From assembly GCA_007126575.1 (NCBI GenBank), contig SLBA01000051.1:1-64000 (forward strand): DNA of 64,000 nt, in the 5' to 3' direction. Source of the DNA: Gemmatimonadota bacterium (GTDB lineage: Bacteria; Gemmatimonadota; Gemmatimonadetes; Longimicrobiales; Gaopeijiaceae). The translations under genes and the position numbers were made by a program. The notes below the pieces were generated by a model. It was not told the origin of the DNA. It ran no database searches and was given only the letters and a program-made list of their open reading frames with translations. Shown here in pieces: positions 12,022 through 20,754 of the stretch (positions are counted from its first letter, which is position 1; every line of letters begins with the position of its first letter).

Positions 12022-12939
12022 TCAGGCGCGCGGGTGGTGCGACCGATGCACCGACTGCAGATGCTCCCGGTTGACGTGGGTGTAGATCTGGGTGGTCGAG
12101 ATATCGCTGTGTCCCAGCAGCTCCTGGACCGTGGACAGATCCGCGCCCCCTTCGAGCAGGTGAGTCGCGCAGGTATGTCGCAGGGTGTGAGGTGACACGT
12201 CCTTCTCGAGGCCCGCACGGTCCGCGTTCTCCTTCACCGTGGTCCAGACGCTCATCCGTGTCAGCGGTCGTCCTCGCTGGTTCAGAAAGATGATGCCTTC
12301 TCCCTCGCCTCGGTCGAAGCGAGGGCGAACCTCGCGCAGGTAGCGTTCGAGCGCGTCAGCCGCCGAGCGCCCGAAGGGGATGAGGCGCTCCTTCGAGCCC
12401 TTTCCCAGAACCTTCACCGTCCGTTCTTCCATATCCACATCATGGCGAGTGAGGGCGGTGAGCTCCGAAACCCGCATCCCGGTCGCGTAGAGCAGCTCGA
12501 GGATCGCTCGGTCACGCCAGTAGACCTTGCTCGATTCCACGGGAGCCGCCAGCAGGGCCTCGACCTCGGAGGTCGTGAGGAACTCGGGGAGCACCCGGGA
12601 CGGCGCGGGAGATTCGAGCAGTTCCGTGGGATCCGCGTCGAGGCGGCCCTCGTCGAGGAGGAAGGCATAGAAGCTGCGGATCGACGAGAGCGCCCGCCGG
12701 ATCGTGGTGGCCGCAAGGCCGGAATCCTTGAGGTGGTATAGATACTCCCTCAAGTCTCGATGCCCGGCGCCGACCGGGTCCGCGATGCCCCGGCCATTCA
12801 TCCATTCGAGCAGCCGTTCGACATCGCTGACGTAGGCCATGACCGTTCGGTCGGAGAGGCCCCGGTCGAAGCTCAGGTATTCGATGAACAGCTCCACCCC
12901 CCCACCTTCGACGCTCCTCCCCTTCACCTCATCCGGCAT
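12022..12939 (-). CDS. Tyrosine recombinase, XerC/XerD type
   Basis: A 305-residue site-specific recombinase. The N-terminal SAM-like core-binding domain covers about 12-105. The catalytic domain has every active-site residue: R156 (ATGMRVSEL), K180 (VLGKGSKERLIPFG), H251 and R254 (PHTLRHTCATHLLEGG), H277 (ELLGHSDISTTQIYTHV) and the nucleophile Y286. The length and these motifs fit chromosome-dimer resolution by XerCD at dif, not a mobile-element integrase, and no attachment sites flank it. Which Xer it is cannot be settled here. It is the last gene of the fab/isp operon; its start overlaps ispF by 11 bases. Confidence 0.93.
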   Translation of the reverse strand: MPDEVKGRSVEGGGVELFIEYLSFDRGLSDRTVMAYVSDVERLLEWMNGRGIADPVGAGHRDLREYLYHLKDSGLAATTIRRALSSIRSFYAFLLDEGRLDADPTELLESPAPSRVLPEFLTTSEVEALLAAPVESSKVYWRDRAILELLYATGMRVSELTALTRHDVDMEERTVKVLGKGSKERLIPFGRSAADALERYLREVRPRFDRGEGEGIIFLNQRGRPLTRMSVWTTVKENADRAGLEKDVSPHTLRHTCATHLLEGGADLSTVQELLGHSDISTTQIYTHVNREHLQSVHRSHHPRA

Positions 12940-13438
12940 CCGGAATCCCTTCGAGAAGGGCTACGGCATGAACCGCGACTCCTTCTTCCCTTCCTTCCCA
13001 GCCCATGCCCTCGTTCGTCTTTCCCTTTATGGACACGGCGCCCGGAGGTATGGAGAGGACCGCCGCCAGTGAGTCGCGCATCCGGTCGGCAAGAGGAGAG
13101 ATTCGCGGCTCACCCTGACAGATCACCGTCACATCGACGTTCCCGACCCGGTACCCTGCCTCGCGGACGATGGCCACGGATCGAGACAGAAGCATCATCG
13201 AGTCCGCATCCCGCCACTTCTCGACACCAGGTGGAAAGTGCGTTCCGATGTCCCCCAGGGCAGAAGCACCGAGGATCGCGTCTGTGACCGCGTGGGCCAC
13301 GGCGTCTCCATCGGAAAACCCACGGAGACCCGGTACGCCGTCGATATGGATGCCCCCTAGAATGCAGGGTCGTTCCGGATCGAAGGCGTGGGAATCATAG
13401 CCAAACCCGACCCGGACACCACGCGGGGGGTGACTCAA
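12929..13438 (-). CDS. ispF: 2-C-methyl-D-erythritol 2,4-cyclodiphosphate synthase
   Basis: MEP-pathway enzyme of isoprenoid synthesis. Metal-binding Asp and His are in VGFGYDSHAF and a further His in SDGDAVAHAVTDAILG; SIKGKTNEGMGW is the C-terminal family motif. No ATG or GTG lies near the conserved N-terminus, because the nearby valine codons are GTC. The best start is TTG at 13436-13438, which overlaps the fabF stop as TTGA, the same geometry as the ATGA junctions elsewhere. That gives 169 residues, the normal family length. The next ATG or GTG in frame would add over 50 residues of fabF antisense-like sequence. Confidence 0.88.
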   Translation of the reverse strand: MSHPPRGVRVGFGYDSHAFDPERPCILGGIHIDGVPGLRGFSDGDAVAHAVTDAILGASALGDIGTHFPPGVEKWRDADSMMLLSRSVAIVREAGYRVGNVDVTVICQGEPRISPLADRMRDSLAAVLSIPPGAVSIKGKTNEGMGWEGREEGVAVHAVALLEGIPDAG

Positions 13439-14694
13439 TCCCAGCGCCGGAAGGCAAGGCACACGTTGTGTCCCCCGAATCCGAAGGAGTTCGAGAGCGC
13501 GAGCGAGACCTCCCGGTCCCTTGCACCCTCGGGGGCGTAATCCAGATCGCAGTCGGGATCGGGCTCCTTCAGATTGATCGTAGGGGGAATGCGGCCCTCG
13601 CGGCACACCAGGGCCGAGACGATGCCCTCGACCGCCCCGGCCGCACCCAGCAGATGGCCCGTCATCGACTTGGTGGATCCCACCACGATATCGTAGGCAC
13701 GGGGGCCGAGTACCGCCTTGATCGCCGCGGTTTCCGCACGGTCGTTATGCGGCGTAGAGGTGCCGTGAGCGTTCACGTAATCGACCTCTTCCGGCCGGGC
13801 ACCCGCGTCGTCGAGCGCCATGCGCATCGCCGCCTGCGCACCTTCTCCATCGGGTGCCGGCGCCGTGATGTGATACGCATCGGCTGACAGACCGTACCCG
13901 GCGACTTCGGCGATGATCGTGGCGCCACGGGCCTCGGCCCGCTCGGCCGTCTCGAGGATCAGGCACCCGGCGCCCTCACCCATCACGAAGCCGTCTCGCG
14001 TCGCATCGAAGGGGCGACTGGCGGACTCCGGTTCGTCATTTCGGGTGGACATGGCCTTCATGGCCGCGAAGCCGGCCATCGTCAAGGCGGTGATCGTGGC
14101 CTCGGTGCCCCCCGCGATGCAGGCGTCCAGGTCGCCGCGTTCGATCGCACGGGCAGATTCCCCGATCGCGTGGGCCGAGGAGGCGCAGGCGGAAACGGTG
14201 GTATAGTTGGCACCCTTGGCACCATACCGGATCGAGATCAGACCCGGTGCGATATCAGGGATGAACATCGGCACGAAGAAGGGACTCACTCGCTTCGGCC
14301 CACGATCCAGGAGCAGTCGGCACTGCTGTTCGAAGGTCGCGATGCCTCCGATCCCGCTCCCGATGATCACGCCGAAACGGCCCGCATCGACCCCCGGCGG
14401 GGGACCATCCAGCCCCGCATGGGTCATGGCCTCGTGCGCCGCCACGAGCGCGAACTGCGCGAAGCGATCGTAGCGCCGGACTTCCTTGGGATCGAGCACC
14501 TCGGACGGGTCGAAGTCCTTGACCTCGCACGCGATACGCGTCGGGAAGTCCTCGTCGGCCGGGAAGTGGCTGACCGCCGCTCCTCCGGACACTCCATCGA
14601 GGAGTGCGGACCATGCCGTCTTCACACTGTTGCCTACCGGAGTCGTCAGTCCCACTCCGGTGATCACCACTCTGCGTCGGGACCGATCAGCCAT
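13435..14694 (-). CDS. fabF: Beta-ketoacyl-ACP synthase II
   Basis: Elongating condensing enzyme of type II fatty acid synthesis. The 419-residue thiolase-fold protein has the Cys nucleophile in VSACASSAHAIGESA and the two His residues in NAHGTSTPHND and STKSMTGHLLGAAGAVEG; FGFGGHNVCLAF is near the end. The ATG at 14692-14694 has an AGGAG nine bases upstream and is preferred over an in-frame GTG at 14701-14703. It follows acpP in the operon and overlaps ispF. Confidence 0.97.
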   Translation of the reverse strand: MADRSRRRVVITGVGLTTPVGNSVKTAWSALLDGVSGGAAVSHFPADEDFPTRIACEVKDFDPSEVLDPKEVRRYDRFAQFALVAAHEAMTHAGLDGPPPGVDAGRFGVIIGSGIGGIATFEQQCRLLLDRGPKRVSPFFVPMFIPDIAPGLISIRYGAKGANYTTVSACASSAHAIGESARAIERGDLDACIAGGTEATITALTMAGFAAMKAMSTRNDEPESASRPFDATRDGFVMGEGAGCLILETAERAEARGATIIAEVAGYGLSADAYHITAPAPDGEGAQAAMRMALDDAGARPEEVDYVNAHGTSTPHNDRAETAAIKAVLGPRAYDIVVGSTKSMTGHLLGAAGAVEGIVSALVCREGRIPPTINLKEPDPDCDLDYAPEGARDREVSLALSNSFGFGGHNVCLAFRRWD

Positions 14695-14766
14695 GCGTGC
14701 CACTCCTGGTCGTCACCATCGTTCCGCCTCACCTCCTCAACCCGGCGATTCCGGGCTCAGGCGAAC

Positions 14767-15009
14767 TCAGCCCTCGGCGTTCTTCTTCAGGTAGTCGACC
14801 GCTTCCCCCACGGTCCGCATCTGCTCGGCGTCCTCATCGGGGATGTCGAGGCCGAACTCCTCTTCGAAGGCCATGACCAGCTCGACCGTGTCGAGTGAGT
14901 CCGCCCCGAGGTCCTCGACGAACGATGCTTCGGTCGTCACCTTTTCCGCCTCGACACCCAGCTCGTTCACGATGATTTCCTTCACGCGCGCTTCGATGCT
15001 ATCCGCCAT
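14767..15009 (-). CDS. acpP: Acyl carrier protein
   Basis: An 80-residue acidic carrier. The phosphopantetheine Ser is in [20 protein letters not shown]. The start is ATG 15007-15009, preceded by AAGAGG. It lies between fabG and fabF as in many fab operons and carries the growing acyl chain for every Fab enzyme encoded here, and also for PlsX and LipB. Confidence 0.97.
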   Translation of the reverse strand: MADSIEARVKEIIVNELGVEAEKVTTEASFVEDLGADSLDTVELVMAFEEEFGLDIPDEDAEQMRTVGEAVDYLKKNAEG

Positions 15010-15067
15010 TATGCGCCTCTTCCCTGTTGATGTGTGTGTGTTCACGAATCCTGCTGGATCGAGATGA

Positions 15068-15808
15068 TCAGATGACCATCCCACCGTCCACGGTTATCAC
15101 CTGCCCGGTAATGTAGCGAGCCGAAGGGCCTGCAAGAAAGCGGGCCACCCCGGCGATGTCCTCCGGGGCGCCGAGCCGCCCCAGAGGAATCCTGCTCATG
15201 AGAGCCTCGGTCTGCTGCTCGTCGAGCGCGCCCGTCATGTCGGTTTCAATATAGCCGGGAGCGATCGCGTTGCAGCGCACTCCCCTGGAAGCCAGCTCCC
15301 TGGCAACGCTTTTCGTCAGGCCGATCAGACCGGCCTTCGATGCCGCATAGTTCGACTGGCCCGCGTTCCCGGTGAGTCCGACCACCGAGGTGATGTTGAG
15401 GATCACCCCGTCGCGCCGCTTCATCATTCCACGAGTCACCGCCCTGGTCATGTTGAAGGCACCGCGCAGGTTCACCTCCATGACCGCATCCCAGTCCTCA
15501 TCTTTCAGTCGGAGGAGGATGTTGTCCCGGGTAACCCCGGCATTGTTCACCAGGATCGAAATCGGACCAAGCGTCTTCTCGACCTCTTTCACCGTGCGAT
15601 TCACCGCCTCGGAATCGGCAACGTCGCATGCCCATCCGGCATGACCGGTGCCGGGCAGTCCCTCGGCTGCCGCCACGGCCGCAGCTTCATTCCGTCCGAT
15701 CACCGCCACGACCGCACCCGCATCGGCCAGGGCCTCCGCTATGGCGAGACCGATGCCTCGGGATCCACCCGTGACCAGGGCCACCTCGTTGCTTTCACCC
15801 TCACTCAT
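15068..15808 (-). CDS. fabG: 3-oxoacyl-ACP reductase
   Basis: NADPH-dependent short-chain dehydrogenase of the fatty acid cycle, 246 residues. It has the dinucleotide motif [24 protein letters not shown], catalytic Ser in [14 protein letters not shown] and Tyr/Lys in [16 protein letters not shown], followed by PGYIETDMT and the C-terminal [15 protein letters not shown]. The start overlaps the fabD stop as ATGA. Confidence 0.97.
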   Translation of the reverse strand: MSEGESNEVALVTGGSRGIGLAIAEALADAGAVVAVIGRNEAAAVAAAEGLPGTGHAGWACDVADSEAVNRTVKEVEKTLGPISILVNNAGVTRDNILLRLKDEDWDAVMEVNLRGAFNMTRAVTRGMMKRRDGVILNITSVVGLTGNAGQSNYAASKAGLIGLTKSVARELASRGVRCNAIAPGYIETDMTGALDEQQTEALMSRIPLGRLGAPEDIAGVARFLAGPSARYITGQVITVDGGMVI

Positions 15809-16740
15809 CCTGGTTCCTTTCGAAATTCGGCGATGGCGTCCGGCCCCTCCAGGGCCGCACTCTCAACGCCTCTCGCGTTTCGTTTGTTCAGTCCGGTGAG
15901 CACGGATCCCGGTCCGAGTTCGAGAAACCGATCCACTCCCGACTCCACCATCGTTCCGACGGACTCCGCCCAGCGGACCGGCATGGTGAGCTGCTGCACG
16001 AGCAACCCGGGGATCTCTGCCGGATCCTCGACCGGTGCAGCCGTCACGTTCGAGATCACGGGAAAGTCCGGGCGCTCGAAGGTGACCCGTGAGAGCCTGT
16101 CCCGCAATCCCTCGACGGCCGGTTGCATGAGCGGAGAGTGAAACGCGCCCGACACATTCAGGCGAACCGCCTTCTTCGCTCCCGCATCCTTTGCTCCATC
16201 GATCGCCCGCTGCACCGCGTCCTCGTCTCCCGAGATCACGACCTGTCCGGGCGCATTCAGGTTGGCGGGAACCACGATGGAGTCGGGGCCTCTGGAGACG
16301 GCATCACAAAGCGCATCTGCATCCTCGTCGGAGATCCCGAGGAGGGCCGCCATCGCACCGGGACGGCGGGTGCCTGCCTCGTACATCAACTCGCCCCGGA
16401 GTCGGACGACCTCCAGCGCGTCGGCAAACGAGATGGCTCCCGCCGCGACCCAGGCCGAAAACTCGCCGAGGGAGTGCCCCGCGGCAAAGGTCACGGACCC
16501 CAGGGTGTCATGACATGTGCGGAAGACAGCGACCGAATGGGTCAGGATCGCCGGCTGGGCGTTCCGGGTCAGCACGAGCTCGTCGTCCGGCCCCTCCCAC
16601 ATGATTCGCGAGAGCTCGAGTCCCAGGATCTCGTCCGCTTCCTGAAAGGTCCGGCGCACCTGGGGATCGGCGCTCGCAAGGTCCCGGCCCATCCCCACGT
16701 GTTGTGAGCCCTGGCCGGGAAAGAGAAGTGCTGAGGGCAT
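15805..16740 (-). CDS. fabD: Malonyl-CoA:ACP transacylase
   Basis: Loads malonyl groups onto ACP. The 311-residue protein starts SALLFPGQGSQHVGMG and has the nucleophile elbow AAGHSLGEFSAWVAAG and the His in LNVSGAFHSPLMQPA. The ATG at 16738-16740 has GGAG about ten bases upstream; an in-frame TTG 18 bases further up is less likely. It follows plsX after a 72-base gap and overlaps fabG. Confidence 0.96.
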   Translation of the reverse strand: MPSALLFPGQGSQHVGMGRDLASADPQVRRTFQEADEILGLELSRIMWEGPDDELVLTRNAQPAILTHSVAVFRTCHDTLGSVTFAAGHSLGEFSAWVAAGAISFADALEVVRLRGELMYEAGTRRPGAMAALLGISDEDADALCDAVSRGPDSIVVPANLNAPGQVVISGDEDAVQRAIDGAKDAGAKKAVRLNVSGAFHSPLMQPAVEGLRDRLSRVTFERPDFPVISNVTAAPVEDPAEIPGLLVQQLTMPVRWAESVGTMVESGVDRFLELGPGSVLTGLNKRNARGVESAALEGPDAIAEFRKEPG

Positions 16741-16812
16741 GTTCTGGAGACTCCGCAATCTTAAGGTTTCCGTCTTCGAGTACCACGTGACCCACGACGG
16801 GGCCGTTGCCGT

Positions 16813-17811
16813 TCACGCCTCCCCGGCTCCACCCTGTCTCTGGAGCTCACCCGCCATATGATGGACCATCTGCGAATCCACCGCGCGAACCGCGACTCCG
16901 ATGGCATTCTGTACGGCTCGCGGAGTCGAGGACCCGTGACAGATGATCGTGACCCCGTTCACCCCCAGCAGCGGTGCCCCACCGTACTCTGCATAGTCCA
17001 GTACCCGAAACGCCCCATGGACATCAAGCTGAGTACCCGTCCGGTCCATCTCCTCGTGCAGGAGCGAAACGATGAACTCGGCGACGGATTCGTAGAACTT
17101 CAGGAGCACGTTCCCCACGAAGCCATCACAGACGAGGACATCGCAACGGCCCCCGATGATATCGCGGCCTTCGACATTTCCGATGAAGTTCAGACGGGGC
17201 TCCGCGCGAAGGAGCGCATGGCTCTCGAGCGCGAGTTCATCACCCTTTTCGGGCTCCTCTCCGATGTTGAGAAGCGCAATCCGGGGAGTCTCGATGCCCA
17301 TCAGGTCCTGAGCATAGATCTGACCAAGAAGGGCGAACTGATGCAGGTGGCGAGGCTTGCAGTCGACATTCGCCCCGGCATCGAGCATGAGCGTGGCGCC
17401 GCGGGATGTCGGCAGGAGGGTTCCGATCGCGGGGCGATCCAGCCCCGAGAGCGGGCGCAGAAAGATCAGCGAAGCCGCCATCACGGCTCCGGTGGAGCCG
17501 GCACTGACGAAGGCATCGACTTCGCCTTCCTTCTGAAGCCGGATTCCCCGAACGATCGAAGAATCGGGGCGCCTGCGAACGGCTGCGGCGGGCGATTCGG
17601 ATGGCAGGATGCGATCGGGAGCGTGAATCACCGAAAGCTGGCTTCGGGGCACGGATCCCGCATACCCCGACAACTCGCGCTCGATTTCCGCCTCATCTCC
17701 GATGAGCACGATTTCGAGTCGATCTCCCGCGTCACTCAGCGCCGCGAGTGCCCCTTCGACCTCTGGGCCGGGCGCGGAGTCGGTTCCGAGGGCGTCGACG
17801 GCGACCCGCAC
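16813..17811 (-). CDS. plsX: Phosphate acyltransferase PlsX
   Basis: Makes acyl-phosphate from acyl-ACP for phosphatidic acid synthesis. The 332-residue protein starts VRVAVDALGTDSAPGPEVEG, a variant of the usual AVDAMGGD opening, and has SAGSTGAVMAASL, GTLLPTSRGATLMLDAGAN, LLNIGEEPEKG, NFIGNVEGRDI and DVLVCDGFVGNVLLK. The GTG at 17809-17811 is well supported by GAGGAGGAG about seven bases upstream. It lies just after rpmF, the common yceD-rpmF-plsX-fab order. Confidence 0.96.
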   Translation of the reverse strand: MRVAVDALGTDSAPGPEVEGALAALSDAGDRLEIVLIGDEAEIERELSGYAGSVPRSQLSVIHAPDRILPSESPAAAVRRRPDSSIVRGIRLQKEGEVDAFVSAGSTGAVMAASLIFLRPLSGLDRPAIGTLLPTSRGATLMLDAGANVDCKPRHLHQFALLGQIYAQDLMGIETPRIALLNIGEEPEKGDELALESHALLRAEPRLNFIGNVEGRDIIGGRCDVLVCDGFVGNVLLKFYESVAEFIVSLLHEEMDRTGTQLDVHGAFRVLDYAEYGGAPLLGVNGVTIICHGSSTPRAVQNAIGVAVRAVDSQMVHHMAGELQRQGGAGEA

Positions 17812-17824
17812 CGGGCGCTCCTCC

Positions 17825-18007
17825 TCAGTCCAGCTCGATCTGGAGGACCGCCTGGTTCCGGTAATACCCGCAGCTTCCACACACACGGTGAGGCTGCTTC
17901 GGATCCCCGCACCGTGAACAGGTGTGAGTCGCGACGGGCTGCGCCTTGTAATGCGTACGGCGCTTCCGCTGTCGCTGCTTTGATGTCCGCTTCTTTGGGA
18001 CCGCCAT
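17825..18007 (-). CDS. rpmF: 50S ribosomal protein L32
   Basis: A 60-residue basic protein starting MAVPKKRTSKQRQRKRRTHY, with a zinc-ribbon Cys set (THTCSRCGDPKQPHRVCGSC). This is the Cys-containing form of L32. It sits between the DUF177 gene and plsX. Confidence 0.98.
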   Translation of the reverse strand: MAVPKKRTSKQRQRKRRTHYKAQPVATHTCSRCGDPKQPHRVCGSCGYYRNQAVLQIELD

Positions 18008-18021
18008 GATTCAATCCTCGT

Positions 18022-18549
18022 TTAGTCGTTCTGCAGAGCTCGGAGGGCGTCCCAACGGGGGTCGGGCTCCTCCAGAGTGCACTCGCACGTCTCATCGTTT
18101 CGATTGATCCCACACAGGGGGCAAAGCCCCTGACACTCCTCGTCACAGAGGACGAACCGGGGAATCCTGAGAAGAAGCTCCTCGCGGAGGGCGTCTCTCA
18201 TATCCAGTTCGTTCGAGGTCGGATCCAGCCATCGGATCGCCTCATCCTCTTCTTCCTCGTCCGATCCACGCAACTCGTCCGGCACACTCCAGAACAGGCT
18301 CAGTTCCTCGCGGATCGGCACCGTAACATCGGTCAGACAGCGCCGACAGCTTCGAAGCAGCTCCGTCCGCAACGTGCCCCGGGCCAGAACCTGACCCGAT
18401 GAGGTCGCCGTAAAGGTCAACTGCACGTCTACGGGGTGATCCAGCACCCCGTCATCCAGATCACCCCAGAGGGCGTCGTCGGGAGGGATTCGTCCCTCGA
18501 CGACCTGACTTCCTTTCCGATCGAGATCGGTAAGATTGACCCTGAACAT
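18022..18549 (-). CDS. yceD: DUF177/YceD family protein
   Basis: A member of the YceD (DUF177) family, which is almost always next to rpmF and has been linked to 23S rRNA accumulation in bacteria and plastids. The C-terminal half has Cys pairs (RSCRRCLTDV, LCDEECQGLCPLCGINRND) that may bind metal, and an acidic stretch (SDEEEEDEA). Two ATGs are possible, at 18553-18555 and 18547-18549. Neither has a ribosome site, and the strong promoter just upstream would place the transcript start at or near the second, so I use it (175 residues). It is the first gene of the fatty-acid operon. Confidence 0.88.
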   Translation of the reverse strand: MFRVNLTDLDRKGSQVVEGRIPPDDALWGDLDDGVLDHPVDVQLTFTATSSGQVLARGTLRTELLRSCRRCLTDVTVPIREELSLFWSVPDELRGSDEEEEDEAIRWLDPTSNELDMRDALREELLLRIPRFVLCDEECQGLCPLCGINRNDETCECTLEEPDPRWDALRALQND

Positions 18550-18557
18550 AGACATGA

Positions 18558-18587
18558 AAGTTACCGAACCATGGGCCAATCTGTCAA
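18558..18587 (-). promoter_or_regulatory. Strong sigma-70-type promoter of yceD-rpmF-plsX-fab operon
   Basis: Minus strand TTGACA (18582-18587), 18-base spacer, TAACTT (18558-18563). The -35 hexamer contains the TGA stop codon of ackA (18584-18586). The first A at a normal distance downstream is the A of the ATG at 18547-18549, so the mRNA may be leaderless. Confidence 0.7.
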
Positions 18588-19798
18588 CGATCTCGCTCTC
18601 TTTGCTCGACAATCCGTTCCGTCTCTTTCGCGATGGTGAGCTCCTCGCCGCTGCGCACCACCAGGAGGGCGACCCGACCCGAGCCAAAGCCCCCTTCTTC
18701 TCCTCCGGTCAGCGAGGCATTCTCCGGCTCGTCGACATCGATGCCGAGGAAGCCCAGACCGTCGAGCGCCCGCGCCCGAATCCCCGCCGCATTTTCGCCG
18801 ATCCCTCCGGTGAACGCCACCGCGTCCACTCCCCCCATGGCGGCGGCGCAGGCTCCGATGTATTTGCGAATCCGGTAGCAATACACATCGAGGGCGAGCT
18901 TCGCCCGCTCGTCCCCCGTCTCCTCTTCCTCTAGCAGATCCCTCATATCACCTGAAATGCCAGAAAGTCCCTGGAGACCGGAGTGCTTGTTCAAGAGCGC
19001 CGTGGCTTCGGACAGTCCGATCTCCTCGCGCGCCATCACATGAAGGATCACGGCGGGATCGACGTCCCCCGATCGGGTTCCCATGACCAGCCCCTCGAGA
19101 GGAGTGAAGCCCATCGAGGTATCGACCGACTGCCCAGCCCGGATCGCACAGGCGCTGGCGCCGTTGCCCAGGTGCAGCGAAACGAGATGGAGGGTATCGG
19201 GCTCCCGGTCCATCAGCTGAGCGGAGCGCTCGAGGACGTGCCGGTGACTGGTTCCGTGAAATCCGTATCGCCGAATCCGGTGCCGCTTGTAGAGCACGTA
19301 GGGAAGCGCGTAATGGAAAGCCTTTGGAGGGAGTGTGGCGTGGAACGCCGTATCGAATACGGCCACGTGAGGGTGCTCCGGAAGGCGCTCGCGAGCCGCC
19401 CGAATCCCGACCAGATTGTGAGGATTGTGCAACGGGGCCAGCTCGATGCAGTCGCGAATCTCGTCTTCGACGTCGTCGTCGATGATGACCGCATCGGTGA
19501 AGGCCTCTCCGCCGTGCACGACCCGATGCCCCACCCCGTCGAGCTCCTCGAGGGATTCCATGGCACCGCGATCCGGATCGTTGACCAGGTCGAGCACCGA
19601 CTGGATCGCGTCGCGGTGGTCGAGGATCGATCCCGAGCGCTTGATCCGCTCCCCGTCGGAGGTGCGCGTCTGCGTGAGGATCGCCCCACCGGCGCCGATC
19701 CGCTCGACCTGCCCGACGACCAGGGTGTCCTGGCTCCCGGTATCGATGACCTGGTACTTGACCGACGAAGAGCCCGAGTTCAGGACGAGAATCCGCAT
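18584..19798 (-). CDS. ackA: Acetate kinase
   Basis: Interconverts acetate plus ATP and acetyl phosphate. The 404-residue ASKHA-fold protein starts MRILVLNSGSSSVKYQ and has HRVVHGGEAF, VFDTAFHATLPP, YGFHGTSHRHV, SLHLGNGASACAIRAG, DTSMGFTPLEGLVMGTRSGD and AFTGGIGENAAGIR. A phosphotransacetylase is not in the window. It follows the 3-hydroxyacyl-CoA dehydrogenase gene by 7 bases and is the last gene of the sucC operon; its stop codon is part of the next operon's -35 box. Confidence 0.97.
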   Translation of the reverse strand: MRILVLNSGSSSVKYQVIDTGSQDTLVVGQVERIGAGGAILTQTRTSDGERIKRSGSILDHRDAIQSVLDLVNDPDRGAMESLEELDGVGHRVVHGGEAFTDAVIIDDDVEDEIRDCIELAPLHNPHNLVGIRAARERLPEHPHVAVFDTAFHATLPPKAFHYALPYVLYKRHRIRRYGFHGTSHRHVLERSAQLMDREPDTLHLVSLHLGNGASACAIRAGQSVDTSMGFTPLEGLVMGTRSGDVDPAVILHVMAREEIGLSEATALLNKHSGLQGLSGISGDMRDLLEEEETGDERAKLALDVYCYRIRKYIGACAAAMGGVDAVAFTGGIGENAAGIRARALDGLGFLGIDVDEPENASLTGGEEGGFGSGRVALLVVRSGEELTIAKETERIVEQRERDR

Positions 19799-19805
19799 GG
19801 TCGGA

Positions 19806-20747
19806 TCAGCCCTCCGGAAGGAGTCGATCGAGGGGCGGTTTCCCGAAATCCTCGGAGACCGGGAGACGGCGCCCGGCCGCGTCGTACCGATAGAAACCGC
19901 GTCCCGACTTTTCTCCGAGCCATCCCGCGCTGACCATCCGTCGCAGGAGGGGGGCGGGTCGGAACTGCGAGAGTCCCAGCTCCCTCCAGAGCGAGTCCAG
20001 CGCCCGGTAGACCGAATCGAGCCCGATCTCGTCGGCCAGGGCAAGCGGCCCATGGCGTGCGCCGAGACGCAGCTTCATCGCTCGGTCCACGGCGTCTCGG
20101 GTCGCGACCCCCTCCATGACCAGGTGCACCGCCTCGTTGATGAGGGTGAGGGTCAGCCGGGTCGTCACGTACCCCGGGTACTCCGCCACCTCCATCACTT
20201 CCTTCTCGAGGCGGGCCGCGACCGCGCGCGCCATTGATTCCGCACGCTCTCCGGTGTGACGCCCCCGCACCAGTTCGACCAGTGGGATCCGGCTCACCGG
20301 GTGCAGGAAGTGCATCCCGATCAGGAGGGGACGACGCTCCACCGGCAGCATTTCGGAAAGAGCGGTGATCGACAGGGTCGAGGTGTTGAGGCAGAAGACC
20401 GTCGTCGGATCGGCGATGGCGTCGATCTCTCTCAGGAGTGCCCGCTTTTCCTTTGCATCCTCGGGAATGGCCTCGAAAACGATGGGCACCCCCCGAACCG
20501 CTTCGAGGGAACTCGTGCCGTCGATCCGCGCCAGGATCGCATCGCGTTCCGACTCCGTGACCGCCCAGCGCCCCAGGTCCCGATCCAGCCCCTCCCGCAG
20601 GGCCGCACGCGCTCGATCGAGCAGGCCATCGGTACGCTCCACCATCCGAACCTCGATCCCGGCGGCCGCGAGGGCCCGGCTGATCCCGCGTCCGGCCGTT
20701 CCGGCACCCACCACGGTGGCCCGGTCGAGATCGAGGTTCGGATTCAT
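19806..20747 (-). CDS. 3-hydroxyacyl-CoA (3-hydroxybutyryl-CoA) dehydrogenase
   Basis: A 313-residue NAD-dependent dehydrogenase. The N-terminal Rossmann motif is TVVGAGTAGRGISRALA, followed by the family landmarks VFEAIPEDAKEKRALL, FCLNTSTLSITALSEM, and MHFLHPVSRIPLVELVRG, which holds the catalytic His. The C-terminal helical domain has AEYPGYVTTRLTLTLINEA and ends with GEKSGRGFYRYDAAGRR. The usual GxGxMG-type motif has Ala for Met. The substrate chain length cannot be read from sequence; it could serve butyrate/polyhydroxybutyrate or fatty-acid breakdown. The start is the ATG at 20745-20747, seven bases after ndk. Confidence 0.88.
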   Translation of the reverse strand: MNPNLDLDRATVVGAGTAGRGISRALAAAGIEVRMVERTDGLLDRARAALREGLDRDLGRWAVTESERDAILARIDGTSSLEAVRGVPIVFEAIPEDAKEKRALLREIDAIADPTTVFCLNTSTLSITALSEMLPVERRPLLIGMHFLHPVSRIPLVELVRGRHTGERAESMARAVAARLEKEVMEVAEYPGYVTTRLTLTLINEAVHLVMEGVATRDAVDRAMKLRLGARHGPLALADEIGLDSVYRALDSLWRELGLSQFRPAPLLRRMVSAGWLGEKSGRGFYRYDAAGRRLPVSEDFGKPPLDRLLPEG

Positions 20748-20754
20748 GGAATCA

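Noticed and set aside
12022-12939. Integrase of an integrative element
   Set aside because: Length, catalytic spacing and position in the fab/isp operon match a housekeeping Xer recombinase; there are no flanking repeats, tRNA or cargo genes.
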